From NCBI RefSeq assembly GCF_025399895.1, contig NZ_JAODUA010000003.1:1-64000 (forward strand): DNA of 64,000 bases, in the 5' to 3' direction. The notes under the pieces are model-generated. The model made no database searches and was not told the origin of the DNA. It worked only from the letters and a program-made list of their open reading frames with translations. Below, piece by piece: positions 51,759 through 60,715 of the stretch. This DNA is from Streptomyces sp. ASQP_92 (lineage in GTDB: Bacteria > Actinomycetota > Actinomycetes > Streptomycetales > Streptomycetaceae). The translations under genes and the position numbers were made by a program. The first letter of the stretch is position 1, and every line of letters begins with the position of its first letter.

Positions 51759-52862
51759 TCAGGGGGACGGGACCGGCGCCAGCATCTGCTTGCTGATCCA
51801 CTCCATGGTTCCCTCGCCCATGCCCTTCACGTAGGTGTGGGCGTTGTGGGTGCCGCCGGGGATCACCTGGAGATGGGTCTTCACCGGGCCCTTGCCGTAG
51901 GTGTCGATGAAGCTCCGCACCTTCGGCACGACGGTGGCCTCCTTGGTGCCCACCTGGAAGGCGAGGGCGACCTCGGGGCCCTTGCGGTCGATCAGATCCT
52001 GGGCGAGCTTCTCCGGGTTGTTCGCCTGCTTCTCGACGTCGTGGCCGGCCCACAGGGGGGAGTCCGGCACGATGTCCGGGCCCGACGCGATCACGGCCTT
52101 GAACAGGTCGGGCCGCTTGAGCACCGACTTCAGGCCCACGAAACCGCCCGAGGAGGAGCCCATGAAGGCCCACCCGTCGCGGGACGAGAAGGTGCGGAAA
52201 TTGGCCCGCACCAGGTCCGGCACGTCCTCGGTCATCCAGGTGCCCATCTTCGGGCGGCCCGGGATGTCGCTGCCGTCGTAGTAGTACTTGGCGTCCGGGT
52301 TCAGGACCGGCATGACGACGATGAACGGCAGGCTCTTACCGGTCTTCGACCACTCGGCGATGCTGCTCTGGAGTTTGAGGTCGGTGCCCATCCAGTAGTT
52401 CTTGGGGTAACCGTTTCCGCCGGGCAGCGCGATGAGCACCGGGAAACCGCTGTTCTTGTACGTGTCCTCGAAGTACTGCTTCGGCGCCCACACCCACACC
52501 TTGCCGGTGAACCCGGACTTCGCGCCCTTGAGCGTCGTCACGCCGATCTTCGTACCGTCGCCCAGAGAGCTCTGCGTGGTGAACTCGGCCTTGGGGCCGG
52601 TGGGCAGCAGCGTCTGGGGCGAGGCGCCGTTCTTCGCAGAGGCGTCATCATTCTGGCCGCCCTTGCCATCCTTGCCATCCTTGCCGTCGTTGCCCGAGGC
52701 ACCGCCGTCGCCCGCGCCGCCCTGGGCCGACGCCTTGGCCGAGGGACTGCTCGGACCGGAGTCGAAGCTGACCGGCTTGCCCTCGTCGGAGCAGCCGGTG
52801 ACCAGCACGGCCGAGCCGATGAGGGCGGCTGCTATCCAGGCGGCGGGGCGACGACGGTTCAT
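51759..52862 (-). CDS. Lipoprotein esterase (alpha/beta hydrolase)
   Basis: A 367-residue exported lipoprotein: signal peptide with a VTGC lipobox near residue 24, then a Gly/Asp/Lys-rich linker to about residue 85. The catalytic domain resembles esterase-D/antigen-85-type hydrolases: VWVWAPKQYFEDTYKNSGFPVLIALPGG-like strands, the nucleophile Ser in FMGSSSGGFVGL, and the His in GGTHNAHTY. It probably acts on surface or extracellular esters. The ATG at 52862 is where the signal peptide begins. Confidence 0.85.
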   Translation of the reverse strand: MNRRRPAAWIAAALIGSAVLVTGCSDEGKPVSFDSGPSSPSAKASAQGGAGDGGASGNDGKDGKDGKGGQNDDASAKNGASPQTLLPTGPKAEFTTQSSLGDGTKIGVTTLKGAKSGFTGKVWVWAPKQYFEDTYKNSGFPVLIALPGGNGYPKNYWMGTDLKLQSSIAEWSKTGKSLPFIVVMPVLNPDAKYYYDGSDIPGRPKMGTWMTEDVPDLVRANFRTFSSRDGWAFMGSSSGGFVGLKSVLKRPDLFKAVIASGPDIVPDSPLWAGHDVEKQANNPEKLAQDLIDRKGPEVALAFQVGTKEATVVPKVRSFIDTYGKGPVKTHLQVIPGGTHNAHTYVKGMGEGTMEWISKQMLAPVPSP

Positions 52863-53101
52863 ATGCGGGGACTCCGGGGATCTGGTCGCGGGCACGTGGC
52901 GTTCATGGGTGTTCCGAGCGGTGGCCGGGCGGTTTTTGGCCGATTGCGCACGAACTACGCCATCCAAGAGGGCGGAGGGTGCCGTTCGGTTCTCCCAGCC
53001 AAGCATCCGTTCCGTCTCGGAGGAGGGTGATCCTGAGCACGTACGGCCCTACGCTGCTGTGCGACCGGCTTGACCAGGTTGGGCATTGGGGGAGCACCGC
53101 G

Positions 53102-55099
53102 ATGCAGTCGTTGCAGCCGCTGGAAGCGGGCGAACCTCGCACGATCGGCGCCTACCGGCTGTTCGGCCGGCTCGGGGCGGGCGGCATGGGCCGGGTGTAC
53201 CTGGGGCGCAGCGCGGGCGGCCGCACGGTCGCGGTCAAGGTGGTGCACCCGCACTTCGCCCTGGACGAGCAGTTCCGGGCGCGCTTTCGCCACGAGGTCG
53301 AGGCGGCCCGGCGGGTGGGCGGCCGATGGACCGCGCCGGTGCTCGACGCGGACCCGGACGCTCCGGTGCCGTGGGTGGCGACCGGCTATGTCGCGGGCCC
53401 CTCGCTCACCCAGGCCGTCCTGGACCGGGGCCCCCTTCCCGAGCGTTCGGTACGGGCCCTGGGCGCGGGGCTCGCCGAGGCGCTGGCCGCCGTGCACGCC
53501 CTCGGCCTGGTCCACCGGGACGTGAAGCCGTCGAACGTGCTGCTCACCCTGGACGGCCCCCGCCTGATCGACTTCGGCATCGCCCGCGCCACCGAAGGCA
53601 CCGCCTCGCTCACCGCGACCGGCGTCTCCATCGGCTCGCCCGGTTACATGTCGCCCGAGCAGATCCTCAGCAGGCAGGTGACGGGCGCCGCCGACGTCTT
53701 CTCGCTGGGCGCGGTCCTCGCGTACGCCGCGACCGGCCGGCCGCCCTTCCCCGGCGACTCCTCGGCCGCGCTCCTCTACAAGGTGGTGCACGAGTCGGCC
53801 GAGCTGGGCGCCGGCCTCACGGGCGAGCTGCGCGACGCGGTCGCCGGCTGCCTCGCCAAGGACCCGGCCGGCCGCCCCACCCCCACCGCCCTCGCGTCCC
53901 GGCTGGCTCCGGCCGGTGCGGCCGCGCTGGTGGGCGGGGGCTGGCTGCCGGGCCCCCTCGTCGAGGAGGTGAGCCGCTCGGCGGTGCGGCTGCTGGACCT
54001 GGAGCCCGAGGAGCCGGTGAGCGGTTCGGGCCCGATCCCGTTCAGCAGCCCGGCGATCGGGGGGAGCGGGGGCGGTGGGGGCGGCTCGGGCGGCTCGGGC
54101 GGCCTGGGCGGCTCGGGCGGCCTGGGCGGCCCGGGCGCTTCGGCCGAGGCCGGCCCGTCCGGCGCCGGGGGCTTCGGACCGCCGGACGCGTCGTACGGCA
54201 GGGAGTCCGACCCGTTCCCGGGCCCCGCGTCGTACGGCAGGGAGGCCGACCCGCTCCCGGGCCCCGCGTCGTCCGGCAGGGAGGCCGACCCGCTCCCGGG
54301 CCCCGCGTCGTACCGCCGGGAGTCCGGCCCGCTTTCCGGCCCCTCGTACGGCAGGGGAGCCGGTCCGTTCCCCGGCCCCATCTCGTACGGCAGCGAGGCG
54401 GACCCCTTCCCCGGTCCCCGCACACCTCCCGGCCCGGGCGCACCCCCGAGGCCCACCACCCCGCCGAACTCCGCCGGGCGCCACCCGCGCGCGGCCCTGT
54501 CGGTGGGGACCGCCGCCGACTCGGGGGAACGCGGCCGTGGCCGCCGGGTCAGTTGCACGGTGACGCTCGCGGTCGCGGGGGCGCTGGCCGGGGTCACGGT
54601 GGGCGCCGCGTTCCTCGCCGGCCTGCTGCCGAACTGGGGCGGCGACTCCAACCCCACGAGCGCCCGGCCGCCCGCGTCATCGAGCGCGGCACCGACCCCA
54701 CCCGGAAGTTCGGGCTCGGCGCAGCCCGGCGGCCCCCAACTCCCTTCCGTACCCGGGGAGTTCATCGGCACCTGGAAGGGCGTACTCACCCAGGACAACG
54801 GCACCTCCGGGTACGTCTACACCGCGGTGATCACCAAGGGTGCGAAGGGCACGGACGTGGTGCGCACCACCACCACCCTCGGCCCGCTCGCATGCCACGG
54901 CGTCGGCACCCTGGACTCGGCGAGCGCCCGCGTCCTGCACATCACCGAACGCACGGACCCCGCGAACCCGGGAACCATCGGCTGCACCGGGGGCACCGCG
55001 ACGATGACGTACACCCTCCAGACCGACGGCAAACTCCGCTTCGACTCCCAGGAGGCGGCGGCGGGGCGGCCTACGGGGGTGTTGGCCAAGGAGGGCTGA
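53102..55099 (+). CDS. Transmembrane Ser/Thr protein kinase (PknB-type)
   Basis: A 665-residue kinase. The catalytic domain spans about residues 15-275: glycine loop LGAGGMGRV, Lys46, HRDVKPSN with the catalytic Asp140, DFG at 157 and the GSPGYMSPEQ activation segment. Then come a Gly/Ser tract, a run of about six repeats of the form SYGREADPLPGPA (about 365-450), one transmembrane helix near 487-510 and an extracellular domain with two Cys residues. It has no PASTA domains, so the signal it senses is unknown. It stands 151 bases before the EssC-like ATPase on the same strand and is the obvious candidate to regulate it. A GGGGGAG site precedes the ATG. Confidence 0.92.
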   Translation: MQSLQPLEAGEPRTIGAYRLFGRLGAGGMGRVYLGRSAGGRTVAVKVVHPHFALDEQFRARFRHEVEAARRVGGRWTAPVLDADPDAPVPWVATGYVAGPSLTQAVLDRGPLPERSVRALGAGLAEALAAVHALGLVHRDVKPSNVLLTLDGPRLIDFGIARATEGTASLTATGVSIGSPGYMSPEQILSRQVTGAADVFSLGAVLAYAATGRPPFPGDSSAALLYKVVHESAELGAGLTGELRDAVAGCLAKDPAGRPTPTALASRLAPAGAAALVGGGWLPGPLVEEVSRSAVRLLDLEPEEPVSGSGPIPFSSPAIGGSGGGGGGSGGSGGLGGSGGLGGPGASAEAGPSGAGGFGPPDASYGRESDPFPGPASYGREADPLPGPASSGREADPLPGPASYRRESGPLSGPSYGRGAGPFPGPISYGSEADPFPGPRTPPGPGAPPRPTTPPNSAGRHPRAALSVGTAADSGERGRGRRVSCTVTLAVAGALAGVTVGAAFLAGLLPNWGGDSNPTSARPPASSSAAPTPPGSSGSAQPGGPQLPSVPGEFIGTWKGVLTQDNGTSGYVYTAVITKGAKGTDVVRTTTTLGPLACHGVGTLDSASARVLHITERTDPANPGTIGCTGGTATMTYTLQTDGKLRFDSQEAAAGRPTGVLAKEG

Positions 55100-55250
55100 C
55101 GCCGAGCGCCACCGCGGCGCGTCCGTCCGGCGCCGGCGGTCCGTCGCCATCCGTCACCACCCTCGGTCCTGCCGCTTCGGGGCAGCCATTAGCCTCGGGG
55201 CTAGCAGATGGCGATGGGCCGGGCAGGGCCGACGGGGGAGTGAAGACACC

Positions 55251-58200
55251 ATGCGAGTCCTGGTGACCGTTGTGCAGGAGGGGGCGCCCCCGAGCGACGT
55301 CGTGATCAACGCCGACGACGACGCGACCGCACGGGACGTCGCGCAGACGCTCGCGGCCGCGGGCGGCGTGCCCGGTGGGGCGGGGCAGCCGCACCCCGTC
55401 GTGGTGGCGTTGCCCGGTACCGTCCTCGACGCCCGCCACGGCGGCCGCGGCGCCGAGCCCACGCTGTGGGCCGACGGCCACCGCTGTGAGCCGAACACTC
55501 CGGCCGGGCAGATCCTCCGGGACGGCATGCGGATATCCGTCGACGACTCCCTGGGCCCGCTGCTCCGCGCGGGCGAGCCCGTCGGCTGGTTCGAGTTGCG
55601 GGTCGCCGCGGGCCCGGGCGCGGGGCGGGTGGTCCGGCTCGCGGTCGGCACCGCCACCCTCGGCTCCGCCGCGACCTGCACGCTCGCGGTCCCCGACGCC
55701 ATGCTGGCGCCCGTCGCCGCCCGGATCACCGTCGACGTCCAGGGCCGAGCCACCCTCGGCCCGCAGAGCGGCACCCAGGTGCTGCTCGACGACGAACCGG
55801 TGGACGGCGCACAGGACTGGCCCCTGGGCGGTGTCGTACGGGCCGGGAACTCGCTGTTCGTGCTCGACCGGGTCAGCGAGCCGGACGCGCACCTGTCCGC
55901 GACCGGTGAGGGCGGACTCGCCTACAACCGGCCGCCGCGCCTCTCGCCCGTGCGGCCGCGTCCCAGGCTCATCGTGCCGGTCCCGCCGTCCAAGGCCGAG
56001 CGGGCCCGCTTCCAGATGATCGCGGCGCTCACCCCGATGATCTTCGGCCTTGCGATGTACTTCATCACCAAACAGGTCTACATGCTGCTGTTCTGCGCGA
56101 TGACGCCGGTGATGATGCTCGGCCAGTGGATCAGCGACAACCGTGACGGCAAGCAGCGCCACAAGAAGTCCTTCAAGCAGTACAAGGAGGAACTCGCCCA
56201 ATACGAGGCCGAGTTGACCCGTCTCGGCAAGGAGGACCAGCGCAACCGGCGGGCCGACAACCCCGACCCGGCCGAAGTGCTGCTCTTCGCCACCGGCCCC
56301 CGGCGCCGTCTGTGGGAGCGCCGGCACACCGACATCGACGTACTGCGGCTGCGGGTGGGCGTGGCGACTCAGCCCGCCGACATCGAGCTCGCCCGGGGCC
56401 AGGGCGCCGCCTATGGCGAGGAGATGCCCGACCCGCCGCTCCTGCCCGACCTGCCGGTCATCCTGCCCTTCCCCGAACTCGGCGTCGTCGGTGTGTCCGG
56501 CGACCGGACGCGGGCCCTTGCCACGGCCCGCTGGCTCACCGTGCAGGCCGCGACGCTGCACAGCCCCCGTGACCTCTCGCTCGTCCTGCTGTCGGCCTCG
56601 CCGCAGTCCGGGGTGGACTGGGGCTGGGCGCACTGGCTGCCGCACACCGCGCCGCAGCAGGGCCAGGACTGTGTGGCCCTGGTCGGCTCCGACAACGAGA
56701 CCATCGCCCGCCGGGTCAACGAACTCCTCAACGAGCTGGCCCGGCGCAAGGCCGCCAGGGAGAGCTCGGGCACCATGATGAGCGGCGCCCCCGGCGCCGA
56801 GCCGCATGTGCTGCTCGTCCTGGACGGGGCGCGGCTGCTGCGCCGGATGCCGGGCGTGCCCCAACTCCTCCAGGAGGGCCCGCAGTACGGGATCTTCGCG
56901 CTCTGTCTCGACGAGGACGAGCGGCTGCTTCCCGAGGAGTGCAAGGCCGTCGTGTGCTGGACGGTGCACTCGCCCGCGCATGTGTCGCTGCGCGGCTCGG
57001 GTCTCGAAGCCCTCGGCGAGGTCCTCGCGGACCAAGTCGGCCTCGAATGGTGCGAGTTGCTGGCCCGCTCCCTCGCCCCGGTCCGCGACGTCAGCCGTGA
57101 TGACGCGGGCGGCGCGCTGCCCACCTCGGCCCGGCTGCTCAGCCTGCTCGGCCTGCCCGACCCGACCGGCGCCGACATCGAGCGGATCTGGCGGGCCGGC
57201 GGCTCGACCACGGCCGCCCCCATCGGCATCGCCGCCGACGGCACGTTCACCCTGGACATCCGCCGGGACGGCCCGCACGCCCTCGTCGCCGGCACCACCG
57301 GCGCGGGCAAGTCCGAACTGCTCCAGACGATCATCGCCTCGCTCGCCATAGCCAACCGGCCGGACGCCCTCAACTACGTCCTCATCGACTACAAGGGCGG
57401 CAGCGCCTTCATGGACTGCGCCCGCCTGCCGCACACCGTCGGCATGGTCAGCGACCTCGACGCCCACCTCACCGAGCGCGCGCTCGCCTCGCTCGCCGCG
57501 GAGCTGCACCGCCGCGAGACGATCCTCTTCAACACCGGCACCAAGGACATCGAGGACTACAACGACACCCGCAAGCTCCAGCCCGAGCTGGAGCCGATGC
57601 CGCGACTCGTCCTGGTCATCGACGAGTTCGCCTCGCTGGTCGCCGAACTACCCGACTTCATCGCGGGACTCGTCGACATCGCCCGCCGAGGCCGCTCGCT
57701 CGGCGTGCACCTGGTGCTCGCGACGCAGCGCCCGGCCGGTGTGGTCAGCGCCGACATCCGGGCCAACACCAACCTGCGCATCGCGCTGCGGGTGACGGAC
57801 GGCAGCGAGTCCATGGACGTCATCGACGCCGCGGACGCCGGGGCCATCGCCAAGTCCACCCCCGGCCGCGCCTACGTCCGCTCCGGAGCGCAGTCGCTGG
57901 TCGGCGTGCAGTCGGCGCGCATCGGTGGCCGTCGGCCCGCCACGGGCAAGAGCGGCCCCAAGGCGGTCCTCGCCCCGCTGTCCTGGTCCTCGTTCAGCCG
58001 GCCGCTGCCCAGGGCGGCGGATTCGGACGACGACGGCACCATGGTCACCGACCTGACGGTGCTCGTGGACGCCATCCGGGACGGCTCCGACAAGATGGGC
58101 TTCCCGCCGCCCCGCAGCCCGTGGCTGCCCCCGCTGCCCGAGCACGTCACGCTCGATTCGCTGACCGCCCAGGCGGGCCCCGCGCCCGCGCACGGCGACG

Positions 58201-59717
58201 TCCCGCCCATCGGGTACGCCCTGACCGACCTGCCCGCCCAGCAGGCGCGCAAGCCGTTCGCGCTCGACCTCGTCGACGGCGAACACACCATGCTGGCCGG
58301 CGGTGCCCGCTCGGGTCGCTCAACTGCCCTGCGTACCCTGGCCGGTTCACTCGCCACGACCGCCTCGCCGCGGGACGTCCACGTCTACGCGATCGACTGC
58401 GGCTCCAACGCCCTGCTGCCGCTGGTGCGTCTGCCGCACGTCGGCGCCGTGGTCAGCCGCGACGAGCCCGACCGCGTACGCCGGCTGCTCGACCGGCTGC
58501 TCGCGGAGATCAGCCGACGCCAGCAACTCCTCGCCATGGAGGGGGCGTCCAGCGCCGCCGAGCAGCGCGCCTCGGCCGCGCCCGAGGACCGGCTGCCGTG
58601 GATGGTGCTGCTCCTCGACAACTGGGAGGGTTACTTCTCCACCTTCGAGAACTACAACTACGGCCAGCTCATCGAACAGGCCCAGCGGATCTTCCGGGAG
58701 GGCTCCGCGGTCGGTCTGAAGGTCGTCATGACGTCCGACCGCAGCGGCCTGAGCGGCATGGTGGCCTCCGCCTTCCAGGACCGGCTGATCCTGCGGTTCG
58801 CCGACCCCAACGATTACGCGATGGCGGGTCTCTCCCCCCGCGAGGTGCCCAAGAACATGCCGCCGGGCCGCGCCCTGCGGATCACCGACACGGGTACGGA
58901 GGAGACGCAGATCGCCCTCCTCGACGAGGACCCCAGCGGCCAGGCCCAGGTGCGCAGGCTCCGCGAGATCGCCGAGCGGACCCAGGAGGCCCACGGCCGC
59001 ACCCCCGCGCGTTTCCGTCCCATGCGGGTGGACGCGCTTCCGGCCCGCATCACGGTCGGCGAGGCGATGGCGCTGGATCCGGACTTCGCGATCCCGTCGA
59101 AGCTGTGGGCGCTGCTGGCGGTCGGCGGCGACGAACTGGCGCCCGTCGGCGTCGACTTGGAGGAGTCGGGCCCCGGTTTCGTCATCGGTGGACCGCCCAA
59201 GTCCGGCCGTTCCACGGCGCTGATGTGCGCGGCCGAGTCGCTCCTGGCCCAGGGCACCCCGCTGGTCCTGGTCACCCCCCGCCGCTCCCCGCTGCGGGAC
59301 TTGGAGGGACGCACGGGTGTCCTCGGCGTACTCGACGCCGAGGCCAGGGAGGACGACCTGGAGGAGTTGGTGGAGAAGGCCGGGGGCCGCCCCTATGTGG
59401 TGCTGGCCGACGATGCCGAACTGCTCCACGACACCCGGCTCGACGAGGCCCTGGAAGCGCTCCTGCGCAAGGGTGTCGACGGCGGCCTCGGCGTCATCGC
59501 GGCCGGCACGACGGACAGCCTGTCCTCCCAGTACCGCGGCTTCGTCACCGCCGCCCGCAAGTCCCGCAACGGCCTGCTGCTCACCCCCCAGACCTCGCAG
59601 GAAGGCGAACTGTTCAACATCCGCCTCCCCTCGAACACGGGCAGCGGCCAGCCGGGCAGCGGTCTTCTGGTCTCCGGCGGCGCGTTCCGGCCGGTCCAGG
59701 GAGTGATGCGGGGGTAG
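55251..59717 (+). CDS. Type VII secretion FtsK/SpoIIIE ATPase (EssC/EccC-like) with FHA domain
   Basis: A 1488-residue motor. The first 95 residues look like a ubiquitin-type beta-grasp domain. Residues about 115-195 are FHA-like but lack the Arg and Ser/His residues that bind phosphothreonine. Two transmembrane helices lie at about 255-290, then a coiled segment. Three ATPase domains follow: Walker A GTTGAGKS near 681 with Walker B LVIDEF near 790; a second with GGARSGRS near 1017; a third with GPPKSGRS near 1313. The last two lack the usual Lys spacing and look degenerate, as in EccC/EssC. It should drive export of WXG100 proteins encoded next to it. FHA before the membrane part is the Firmicutes EssC layout rather than the mycobacterial one. 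Confidence 0.9.
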   Translation: MRVLVTVVQEGAPPSDVVINADDDATARDVAQTLAAAGGVPGGAGQPHPVVVALPGTVLDARHGGRGAEPTLWADGHRCEPNTPAGQILRDGMRISVDDSLGPLLRAGEPVGWFELRVAAGPGAGRVVRLAVGTATLGSAATCTLAVPDAMLAPVAARITVDVQGRATLGPQSGTQVLLDDEPVDGAQDWPLGGVVRAGNSLFVLDRVSEPDAHLSATGEGGLAYNRPPRLSPVRPRPRLIVPVPPSKAERARFQMIAALTPMIFGLAMYFITKQVYMLLFCAMTPVMMLGQWISDNRDGKQRHKKSFKQYKEELAQYEAELTRLGKEDQRNRRADNPDPAEVLLFATGPRRRLWERRHTDIDVLRLRVGVATQPADIELARGQGAAYGEEMPDPPLLPDLPVILPFPELGVVGVSGDRTRALATARWLTVQAATLHSPRDLSLVLLSASPQSGVDWGWAHWLPHTAPQQGQDCVALVGSDNETIARRVNELLNELARRKAARESSGTMMSGAPGAEPHVLLVLDGARLLRRMPGVPQLLQEGPQYGIFALCLDEDERLLPEECKAVVCWTVHSPAHVSLRGSGLEALGEVLADQVGLEWCELLARSLAPVRDVSRDDAGGALPTSARLLSLLGLPDPTGADIERIWRAGGSTTAAPIGIAADGTFTLDIRRDGPHALVAGTTGAGKSELLQTIIASLAIANRPDALNYVLIDYKGGSAFMDCARLPHTVGMVSDLDAHLTERALASLAAELHRRETILFNTGTKDIEDYNDTRKLQPELEPMPRLVLVIDEFASLVAELPDFIAGLVDIARRGRSLGVHLVLATQRPAGVVSADIRANTNLRIALRVTDGSESMDVIDAADAGAIAKSTPGRAYVRSGAQSLVGVQSARIGGRRPATGKSGPKAVLAPLSWSSFSRPLPRAADSDDDGTMVTDLTVLVDAIRDGSDKMGFPPPRSPWLPPLPEHVTLDSLTAQAGPAPAHGDVPPIGYALTDLPAQQARKPFALDLVDGEHTMLAGGARSGRSTALRTLAGSLATTASPRDVHVYAIDCGSNALLPLVRLPHVGAVVSRDEPDRVRRLLDRLLAEISRRQQLLAMEGASSAAEQRASAAPEDRLPWMVLLLDNWEGYFSTFENYNYGQLIEQAQRIFREGSAVGLKVVMTSDRSGLSGMVASAFQDRLILRFADPNDYAMAGLSPREVPKNMPPGRALRITDTGTEETQIALLDEDPSGQAQVRRLREIAERTQEAHGRTPARFRPMRVDALPARITVGEAMALDPDFAIPSKLWALLAVGGDELAPVGVDLEESGPGFVIGGPPKSGRSTALMCAAESLLAQGTPLVLVTPRRSPLRDLEGRTGVLGVLDAEAREDDLEELVEKAGGRPYVVLADDAELLHDTRLDEALEALLRKGVDGGLGVIAAGTTDSLSSQYRGFVTAARKSRNGLLLTPQTSQEGELFNIRLPSNTGSGQPGSGLLVSGGAFRPVQGVMRG

Positions 59718-59872
59718 CGCGGCACGCGGGGCGTCGGCGGTCCGCCGGGCAGCCGGCGGGGCCCTGGGGGGACTTCAGCGATCACCCACCAACGCGAAGG
59801 CCGAAGGCCAGGCGCCGGTCGAGCACCTGTCCCCTCCAGCCCGTTGACCGCCGCTGCCCTGCGCACACAAAC

Positions 59873-59901
59873 GGGGGCGCCCACCGGTGGTGGGCGCCCC
59901 C
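59873..59901. terminator. Hairpin between ATPase and WXG100 genes
   Basis: Perfect 13-base stem GGGGGCGCCCACC / GGTGGGCGCCCCC with a 3-base loop, between convergent genes. Confidence 0.75.
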
Positions 59902-59931
59902 GCGATGCCTACTGTCCGGCTGTGATGCGGA

Positions 59932-60192
59932 TCAGGTGGCGCGCTCGATGTTGTCGGCGCTGGTGGACGCGGACTTCTGCGCGTCGTGGAGGGTGTCGAC
60001 CCACTTGGAGAAGGTGCCGCGCGCGTCTTCCCAGTCCTTGCGGAACTGGTCCGACTTGGGGCCCTTCCAGTAGCCGGTGCTGCCGGACGTCGCCGAGTTC
60101 AGGTTGTTGATGAGCGTGTGCAGGTCGCCTGCGCTGCGCCCGAACAGTTTGGCAAGGTCCCTGAGTTCCTTGAGACTTGCTCCGCGATCCAT
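59932..60192 (-). CDS. WXG100-family protein (EsxA/B-like)
   Basis: An 86-residue helical hairpin protein. The turn between its two helices reads GYWKGPKSDQFRKDW, with the Trp-x-Gly motif at its centre. The second helix (FSKWVDTLHDAQKSASTSADNI) ends without a clear YxxxD/E export tag, although an N-terminal LRDLAKLFGRSAGDL helix is typical. It is read toward the ATPase gene and divergent from a second WXG100 gene; the two may form a heterodimer exported by the ATPase. GGGGAGGA is a strong ribosome site. Confidence 0.85.
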   Translation of the reverse strand: MDRGASLKELRDLAKLFGRSAGDLHTLINNLNSATSGSTGYWKGPKSDQFRKDWEDARGTFSKWVDTLHDAQKSASTSADNIERAT

Positions 60193-60415
60193 CGCGTTCC
60201 TCCCCGTGTCACTGCTCGCTGAGTAAGCAGAAAATCCGACTGATACCAGGCGACGCTATCGCACCTTCCGCACCACGTGTAAAGGGCCGCGGAACCCGAG
60301 GTTGCACCGTCCCCTCTGCGAAGTCGCCGGGCGGGTGGCGGGGGGAGGGGCCGCCGGGCCCTGCCGGGGTGGACGGTTATGCTGGGCCGTCCATGTGACA
60401 GCGGGGGAGGCTGCT

Positions 60416-60676
60416 ATGGCAAATCCGGACATTCAAGAACTCAACAACCGTGCCGCGGCCCTGCGTCAGCTCGCCGATCACGTCGAGTCCCTGATGGACC
60501 AGCCACGCACCTTCAGCACCACCACCATGAAGACCTGGGGCGGCCCGAACGCCACCGATGTCCGGGGAAAGCTGAACAGCTGGCGCACCACCTGTTCCAC
60601 GGTGGCGCAGTCGCTGCGTACCGAGGCCCAGCAGGCCACCCAGGACGCCAAGGACCTGCAGCACCCCAAGAAGTGA
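60416..60676 (+). CDS. WXG100-family protein, second
   Basis: An 86-residue two-helix protein with the turn MKTWGGPNATDVRGKLNSW, giving the Trp-x-Gly motif. The C-terminal end is charged and lacks an obvious YxxxD/E signal. Same length as the divergent WXG100 protein, as expected for partners of a heterodimer. GGGGGAGG lies five bases before the ATG. The next gene starts 39 bases on. Confidence 0.85.
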   Translation: MANPDIQELNNRAAALRQLADHVESLMDQPRTFSTTTMKTWGGPNATDVRGKLNSWRTTCSTVAQSLRTEAQQATQDAKDLQHPKK

Positions 60677-60715
60677 GCCGGGCGACCACCGGCGCCCGGG
60701 GAGGAATCGAGAGTC

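Noticed and set aside
54000-54480. Tandem repeats in the kinase gene as a mobile or CRISPR repeat
   Set aside because: They are in frame, keep codon sense and encode a Pro/Gly-rich linker.
55251-59717. DNA translocase FtsK/SpoIIIE involved in chromosome segregation
   Set aside because: Three ATPase domains with FHA-like front and adjacent WXG100 genes fit a secretion motor, and no gamma DNA-binding domain is visible.
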